Origin: Candidatus Gastranaerophilales bacterium
GTDB lineage: Bacteria > Cyanobacteriota > Vampirovibrionia > Gastranaerophilales > Gastranaerophilaceae
Assembly (NCBI GenBank): GCA_944323135.1
Contig: CALURI010000007.1
Coordinates: 49,689-113,688 of the forward strand
DNA length: 64,000 nt
Direction of reading: 5' to 3'
Below are positions 59,518 to 64,000 of this stretch, one piece after another (position 1 is the first letter of the stretch; every line of letters begins with the position of its first letter). The position numbers and the translations under genes are program-made. Under the pieces are notes generated by a model. The model worked only from the letters and a program-made list of their open reading frames with translations, was not told the DNA's origin and searched no databases.

Positions 59518-61467
59518 ATGGGGATGGGGAAAATCGGAACAGTCATAGGTAAAGAAGTTATTGCTTGGACACGGACAAGTGCTAGCAAAAGTTTACTTGC
59601 GACAAAACCAGTAAAAGTTAATACTATAGGTTTAAAACTTGCATCAAATTTAGAAGGTGATATTATACAAATTTCTAAAATAAATGCTCCGTTCAAGACA
59701 AAGAGTTTTACTCGTGACGAAATCTTAGACATGAAGCCTGACATGTTTTCAAATATCGTCAATAAAAGGACTGATATTCCAGAGAGATTCAGAGAATATA
59801 TTTTTTCTCCTGAAAAATTAAATCTATATGATGAACTTTTGAATATGGATATTGTTAAAAATTTGCCGAAGGAAAAACGTGACAAGGCGTTTTCTTGTTT
59901 GTTCAGCGAATATAATTTCAGAATTACGGAACCTGATGCTCAGCTTGAAATACTTCCCGATTTAGTCAAAAAAGGAGTTGATTTAGAGCTTTTATCTCAA
60001 TTACCGATTACTAATGTTAATAAAAATCAAGTTGAATATATATTAAATTGTGAGGATTTGTTGTTAAAATCTTGGAGTAAAAAAGCGCAAGAAATTATAA
60101 AAAGAGGACGAGAACGTAATTTAAATGAAAATACTATTAACATTGAATTGAATTTAAATAAGAAAAAGTTTAAAAATACTCAATTGGCAGAAATTATAAG
60201 ATTTGTTGATGACAAAAATGTTAAATATGTTGAAGATTGTATTGAACTGACAAATAATCCTTCTTTGTTAAAATATTGGACTAAAGATTTTTCAAAAATA
60301 ATTAAAGATTTTGCTACAGATGTTTTAGATATAGATATTGCCGATAGAATTTTTAGACGTTCTCATAATTATGAGTCTGTTAAAAATATTTTAGGAGATG
60401 AAAAACTCACAAATGTAAGCGCCAGATTATTGGAATTTAAAAATTTTGATAAATTAAAAGATATAGGTCTGGATGATTTATCAAAGCTTTCTACCAATGA
60501 AAAAAAGGAGCTTTTAAACGGGTTTATTTCTTCTATCACACCTAAAGAGATACTTTACAGAAAACAACATAACCTACAGGATATAGGTTTGTTACAGTCT
60601 AAAATGAAAATTTTTAGAGAAATTGATACAACTTCTGATGAAGCCTTTATAATATCTCATAAAAATATAATCGATAAAATTTTAGACAGTATTCCAATCT
60701 CTGAAAGAAAGATTATAGATTCTGAGATTGATACAAAGGCATATAGAAGAGCGTATCGATTAGCGAACCCGATTCCTGCATTGGTTGATGATATTGAGTC
60801 GGTTTTGCAAATAAAGACTGCAGAAATAAAAGGCAGAAAAATAAAATTGGGCGTAATGGATAGAGAACCTGATTTTGCTATCTCTACGCATAGAATTCCA
60901 AGTTCCGATGCTATTAAAACAATAGAGGCGCTAGAAACAACAGATCCTAATATGCTAATTTGCGTTGGAACAAAAGGCGGAAGCAGAACACTCAATTTTT
61001 CGGACAGTGGGTATGCGATAGCCGTAAAACCAAGGAAAGGCACAGATTGGCATGTGCAAGCATATAGCGATATTGATAGCGGAAATAATGCGTCCAAAAA
61101 TATATATAATTTCGAAAATGTTATGTTAAATGCAATGGGAAATCATTGCAATTGTATTGATTTGGTTCCAAATAAAATAAAACAAATCATGAATTTATCA
61201 CAAAGAGAATATACACAAAGAATGTTAAGACTCAAGGATTGCAGAACCTTGCAGGAGATTGAAAAACTTGATTCTGAAATGTCAAAAGCGATAAGGCAGG
61301 TAATTAAAGAAGAAAATTTGTATGAAGGTCTAATACGACCGGAGCCTATGGCCGTTTTAGTAAGACGCAATATCCCAAAACAAGAAATAAGTGAAGAAAT
61401 TTTGGATTATTGCGTACGTAGAAATATTCCTTTAATAGGTGTAAAACCCAATGCTAAAATTCTTTGA
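59518..61467 (+). CDS. Orphan protein, 649 residues
   Basis: I do not recognise this family. AGAGGAA lies eight bases before the ATG. The N-terminus M-G-M-G-K-I-G-T-V-I-G is short and hydrophobic but not a signal peptide. Residues about 90-430 are helical with Leu/Lys-rich repeats that resemble HEAT/LRR-like units (L-P-K-E-K-R-D-K-A-F; L-E-I-L-P-D-L-V-K-K-G-V-D-L-E-L-L). The last 180 residues form a distinct domain with I-S-T-H-R-I-P-S-S-D, G-T-K-G-G-S-R-T-L-N-F-S-D-S-G and H-C-N-C. A helical scaffold plus terminal effector-like domain is compatible with a toxin or effector, but nothing proves it. Flanked on both sides by the same short repeats. Confidence 0.75.
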   Translation: MGMGKIGTVIGKEVIAWTRTSASKSLLATKPVKVNTIGLKLASNLEGDIIQISKINAPFKTKSFTRDEILDMKPDMFSNIVNKRTDIPERFREYIFSPEKLNLYDELLNMDIVKNLPKEKRDKAFSCLFSEYNFRITEPDAQLEILPDLVKKGVDLELLSQLPITNVNKNQVEYILNCEDLLLKSWSKKAQEIIKRGRERNLNENTINIELNLNKKKFKNTQLAEIIRFVDDKNVKYVEDCIELTNNPSLLKYWTKDFSKIIKDFATDVLDIDIADRIFRRSHNYESVKNILGDEKLTNVSARLLEFKNFDKLKDIGLDDLSKLSTNEKKELLNGFISSITPKEILYRKQHNLQDIGLLQSKMKIFREIDTTSDEAFIISHKNIIDKILDSIPISERKIIDSEIDTKAYRRAYRLANPIPALVDDIESVLQIKTAEIKGRKIKLGVMDREPDFAISTHRIPSSDAIKTIEALETTDPNMLICVGTKGGSRTLNFSDSGYAIAVKPRKGTDWHVQAYSDIDSGNNASKNIYNFENVMLNAMGNHCNCIDLVPNKIKQIMNLSQREYTQRMLRLKDCRTLQEIEKLDSEMSKAIRQVIKEENLYEGLIRPEPMAVLVRRNIPKQEISEEILDYCVRRNIPLIGVKPNAKIL

Positions 61468-61900
61468 TTTTAGTAAATATCAGTCTGATTTAAAAGTGCT
61501 CTCTGTAATTTTAAGTCCTAATAAAGTCCAATTCCGACCTATTCAAAAATCAATATTATCCAATTTCCGACGGCTATAATTTAGTATTATTGGGTAAATA
61601 TGGTAAAGCAACCTGAACAATCCAGAATATAAATCGGACTTTAAAATACAAAGGCAGGTTCCTCTTTTCTGTACTGTCCTATTTCTTTACAATGTCAATA
61701 ATGAAAAATGTGAACTATTAAATTACGTACTTCAGAACTTTTCTATGGATGGCGAAAACCTAAGCTAAGAGCACAAAAAAACTTTGACATATTTGCCAAA
61801 GGTTTAAATCGTAATAAAAAACTCCGCTGGCTGTACGACATTGGAACTTTTTATTCAAAAGTTGTATCATAAAATTGTTGAAAATCGAAGAATTATGAAT
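61468..61900. other. Intergenic stretch with AATTCCGAC repeats and a possible ORF remnant
   Basis: It holds AATTCCGAC (61530), AATTTCCGAC (61562) and AATCGGACTTTAAAA (61632), echoing the repeats before the 649-residue gene, plus another CTGTCCTA. From 61714 to a TAA at 61872, 53 plus-strand codons read like real protein (L-R-T-S-E-L-F-Y-G-W-R-K ... F-A-K-G-L-N-R-N-K-K-L-R-W-L-Y-D) but have no start codon, so this is probably the tail of a lost gene. Confidence 0.45.
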
Positions 61901-62284
61901 TTAAATATTTTCCATTTTTTGTAGTTTTTCCAATCCAGAAATAAAATAAATAACCTGTGTAATATTATCAGAATTAAGAGTTGTTTTAGTTGCAAGTAGT
62001 TCTCTTAATTCATCTTCAAAAGTTTTTTCAGGAATATTTTGTTCTTTATTTTCAAACAAAATGTCCGCTAGAACAAACAATTCATCATTGAATTTTAAGG
62101 CATCACTAAGTTGTTTAATGGTAATAGCTTTCGGAAAATTAGCCATTTTTCCGTTTTCAAGTTTAGTTATTAAAGCGGCACTAACACTTGATAGCTTTTC
62201 TAAGTCTCTTAAACTTAGTTTCAAAGCTAGACGTCTTTGCTTGATTACAGTACCGAATTTGATTAGTTGAGTATGTTTATCCAT
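61901..62284 (-). CDS. XRE-family HTH regulator, 127 residues
   Basis: Start at 62284 (GAGGT eight bases ahead); the frame continues upstream without a better site. N-terminal XRE domain (about 10-65: T-V-I-K-Q-R-R-L-A-L-K-L-S-L-R-D-L-E-K-L-S-S-V-S-A-A-L-I-T-K-L-E-N-G-K), then a helical C-terminal region (about 75-127) that could dimerise. Divergent from the toxin-like gene with a consensus promoter between them, as expected of a repressor for that module. Confidence 0.88.
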   Translation of the reverse strand: MDKHTQLIKFGTVIKQRRLALKLSLRDLEKLSSVSAALITKLENGKMANFPKAITIKQLSDALKFNDELFVLADILFENKEQNIPEKTFEDELRELLATKTTLNSDNITQVIYFISGLEKLQKMENI

Positions 62285-62334
62285 AATTAACCTCAAAAAA
62301 ATAGTATCATAATTCAAACAACAAATCAACACCG

Positions 62335-62363
62335 TTGACAAATACAAGAATATGGTATATTAT
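62335..62363 (+). promoter_or_regulatory. Promoter of the toxin-like gene
   Basis: TTGACA (62335-62340), 17-base spacer, TATTAT (62358-62363). Just downstream an imperfect inverted repeat (ATCAA ... TTGAT, about 62370-62385) could be an operator for the divergent XRE protein. Confidence 0.55.
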
Positions 62364-62427
62364 ATATTAATCAACATAAATTGATAAGTATAAAACAATT
62401 TTACATCTGAACAAAGGAGAAATATAA

Positions 62428-63423
62428 ATGGTAAACTTTAGAAACTTTCTTAATGCAATCGCAAATGACAGCAGGATTTACACTGCAGAAGACATCGGGA
62501 AAATGACAAGCAATGAATTTATGTCAAATGAAAAAGCTATAGATTATCAACTGAAGAATTTGGGAATACCAAGAGAGTCTGATTTGACCGGTAATCCTGA
62601 TGTTGTATATGTTCATGCATACACAAGAGATGACGGAACAAAAGTAAAGGCACACTATCGCTCCAAGCCTGATGGAGTTGGGAGTAATAATTATGAGCAC
62701 AGTGCAACTTCAACCGGCGCATCCGCTAATATTGAGCAACCAACAGTATTAGAAGGAGGTATTACTTATAATGATTATCCTATAAGTGAAAGTGCTAAAA
62801 TTGGAGATTATTTTCAACATCAAATCTATAGCACAAAGGGCTTCTTAAATGAAATTGGTCTTAATTTAGGCATTAATCTTTTGGGATATCCATCAAATCA
62901 AAACGATGCAGTTGAGATGTGGAATATGGCTTCTGATTCTACAGGGATTTATAATAATGATTATATAAGAAAAAATGGTACTTTATATAACGATGTGGAT
63001 TCTTTAACCAATGAGTATGCATCATACAAAGCAAAAATAAAAGATAAAATAAAATCACAATTTGGAAATGTAAATGTTCCAGGTGTTGTTTTACATGAAA
63101 ATAGCAATGTATCTAATGCAATAGCTCATTCGGAGGAGCTTGGGAATTTTATAAGAAATAACTATGCAGATTTAAAGTCAGGGAAAGATGTGTCCGGCTC
63201 ATTCAGGTTTAATGGATTTACTAATTTACACAATGCATTTGGTAGTGTAGATGTATTGTCTGCTAAAGTTCGTGGGAATTTTGTAGATGTGACATTACTT
63301 GATACATATGACTTTAATAAATATGATTCTAACCTTCTTGTCAAAATGGGGCGTCAAGCCCAAGAAGCAGGAAAATTAAATCCATACTTTACAATAGTAA
63401 AATGTAGGTATAAACTAAAATAA
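62428..63423 (+). CDS. Toxin-like secreted or phage-like protein, 331 residues
   Basis: AAAGGAGAA precedes the ATG. Residues about 58-80 read V-V-Y-V-H-A-Y-T-R-D-D-G-T-K-V-K-A-H-Y-R, a segment common to phage/plasmid-encoded and polymorphic-toxin-like proteins. The C-terminal domain (about 250-331) has F-R-F-N-G-F-T-N-L-H-N-A-F-G-S-V-D-V and D-T-Y-D-F at 292-296. D-x-Y-D is reminiscent of colicin M, but the His-Arg that follows in colicin M is absent. No signal peptide. A small four-helix membrane protein follows after 19 bases, a regulator is divergent, and a tRNA lies beyond: a toxin-immunity layout. Identity is not proven; it could be a phage structural or accessory protein. Confidence 0.6.
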   Translation: MVNFRNFLNAIANDSRIYTAEDIGKMTSNEFMSNEKAIDYQLKNLGIPRESDLTGNPDVVYVHAYTRDDGTKVKAHYRSKPDGVGSNNYEHSATSTGASANIEQPTVLEGGITYNDYPISESAKIGDYFQHQIYSTKGFLNEIGLNLGINLLGYPSNQNDAVEMWNMASDSTGIYNNDYIRKNGTLYNDVDSLTNEYASYKAKIKDKIKSQFGNVNVPGVVLHENSNVSNAIAHSEELGNFIRNNYADLKSGKDVSGSFRFNGFTNLHNAFGSVDVLSAKVRGNFVDVTLLDTYDFNKYDSNLLVKMGRQAQEAGKLNPYFTIVKCRYKLK

Positions 63424-63442
63424 ATCAGGGGGATTTTAATAT

Positions 63443-63925
63443 ATGAAAAAAGATAATTTTTATGTATGTTTAAATTTATTAAATATATTACTTTGTATAT
63501 GTATGTTTGGAATGTTTCTTATTTTTTTTATAACTTGCTATATTGCACCAAACTGGATGGCTCCATGTTGCTTGATTGTATTATACATAATTACCAAAAT
63601 TTTTCTTTTGCATATATTATTTGTTAACGTTGCAAAATTTTTCCCTAATTCAGAATTGATTAAAGTTGCGGAGGAATTGAAAACAAACTCAACTCGTAGA
63701 AAATATTCACTGTTATTGGCATTATGCTATGATGCTGCTGTTGCATTATACTTTGCTTTCCCATTATTTTTAAAGCCGGATTATGGAAGTTTGTTATTTT
63801 TTCCGATATTATGGGAGATATATACATTGGGTGGAGTATGCATGTTCTATATCTCATTATTTTTTATATGGAAAATCCAAGATAAAAAAATTAAAAAAAT
63901 AAAATATAAAAGAGATGTCAAATGA
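63443..63925 (+). CDS. Four-helix membrane protein, candidate immunity protein
   Basis: 160 residues with four hydrophobic helices (about 8-32, 38-62, 88-110, 118-144), short loops and a basic Lys-rich tail (K-I-Q-D-K-K-I-K-K-I-K). GGGGGAT precedes the ATG. It is 19 bases downstream of the toxin-like gene and co-oriented. Small polytopic proteins next to bacteriocin-like genes are often immunity or export proteins; this is an inference from position only. Confidence 0.6.
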   Translation: MKKDNFYVCLNLLNILLCICMFGMFLIFFITCYIAPNWMAPCCLIVLYIITKIFLLHILFVNVAKFFPNSELIKVAEELKTNSTRRKYSLLLALCYDAAVALYFAFPLFLKPDYGSLLFFPILWEIYTLGGVCMFYISLFFIWKIQDKKIKKIKYKRDVK

Positions 63926-63931
63926 CATCTC
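63912..63931 (+). terminator. Terminator-like hairpin at the end of the toxin-like module
   Basis: GAGATGTCA and TGACATCTC (nine-base arms, two-base loop) followed by CTTT, overlapping the membrane-protein stop. It can also end tRNA-Asn from the other strand. Confidence 0.65.
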
Positions 63932-63936
63932 CTTTA

Positions 63937-64000
63937 TGGCTCCCCAGGTTGGACTCGAACCAACAGCCTACCGGTTAACAGCCGGTTGCTCCGCCATTGA
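63937..64000 (-). tRNA. tRNA-Asn (anticodon GTT), 5' end beyond the window
   Basis: Minus strand: D-loop TCAATGGCGGAG, anticodon loop CTGTTAA giving GUU, T-loop TTCGAGT, 3' acceptor CTGGGGA with discriminator G and encoded CCA (63937-63939). About a dozen 5' bases lie outside the window. It is the only tRNA here with an encoded CCA. Confidence 0.93.

Noticed and set aside
60657..61097. Minus-strand open frame of 146 codons inside the 649-residue orphan
   Set aside because: Ser/Ile-rich shadow of the plus-strand frame without its own start signals.
62428..63423. Firm identification as colicin M
   Set aside because: D-x-Y-D is present at 292-295 but the following His-Arg pair is replaced, and the overall sequence is not recognisably similar.

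Overview
The window is AT-rich (roughly 30% GC by eye). It reads as a chromosome segment of a Gram-negative-type bacterium from the non-photosynthetic cyanobacterial sister lineage, Vampirovibrionia/Melainabacteria, most likely a gut Gastranaerophilales. The grounds are: outer-membrane and lipid A functions (lpxK, an MCE/MlaD protein, a TpsB-type Omp85 transporter, an OmpH/Skp chaperone); a fermentative trimeric [FeFe]-hydrogenase; many pilin-like genes whose N-terminus is F-T-L-A-E-V-L-I-T-x-G-I-I-G-V-V-A-A; and several lineage-style orphan proteins. The assignment is from recognition of protein style, not from a search.

Layout. 1-5.3 kb: sugar O-acetyltransferase, PfkB kinase, pnp, prepilin A, a small orphan. 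5.4-7.9 kb: two adjacent HNH-like paralogues. 8-11.2 kb: the tightly coupled yebC-GGDEF-tsaE-tsaB cluster. 11.2-18.2 kb: a DUF3137-like membrane protein, a very large GT5-type glycosyltransferase, a NupC transporter, an XRE regulator divergent from prepilin B, and a 31-residue membrane micro-protein. 18.5-27.6 kb: bioD-bioA, a TpsB transporter, OmpH, and hydC-hydB-hydA. 27.8-37.3 kb: an orphan, nth, prepilin C, mlaD-lpxK, a lytic transglycosylase, prepilin D, yidC-queA, tRNA-Pro, a membrane metalloprotease. 37.4-46.1 kb: rubredoxin, a thioesterase, rsuA/rluB-coaE, two CHAP-like proteins with Met/Phe/Asn-rich N-termini, a TPR protein, an MsbA-type ABC exporter, ugd. 46.1-55.7 kb: tRNA-Leu with a broken copy beside it, a GT11 fucosyltransferase, rplS-rbgA-rnhB, prepilin E, a TPR protein, mnmG, a YczE-like protein. 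55.8-64 kb: tRNA-Gln, a sugar porter, a 5'-truncated methyltransferase, a MarR-cupin pair with matching operators, then an accessory stretch (58.9-63.9 kb) with short repeats, a 649-residue orphan and a regulator/toxin-like/membrane-protein module ending at tRNA-Asn.

The most striking signal: of the five prepilin genes, three (A, D, E) begin with a strong ribosome binding site and ATG followed by A-L-R-V and a run of exactly ten C on the coding strand. Prepilin C has an upstream leader with a run of exactly ten G. In every case the written frame stops soon after the run, and one extra base (11, or a -1 shift) opens the frame into the mature prepilin. This points to phase variation, programmed slippage or -1 frameshifting on a homopolymer, or a systematic homopolymer miscall. 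The sequence alone cannot choose between these.

Other recurring themes are extended -10 promoters (TGTG-N-TATAAT-like) lying 6-7 bases before the ATG, which suggests leaderless mRNAs, and short autoregulated modules with palindromic operators.
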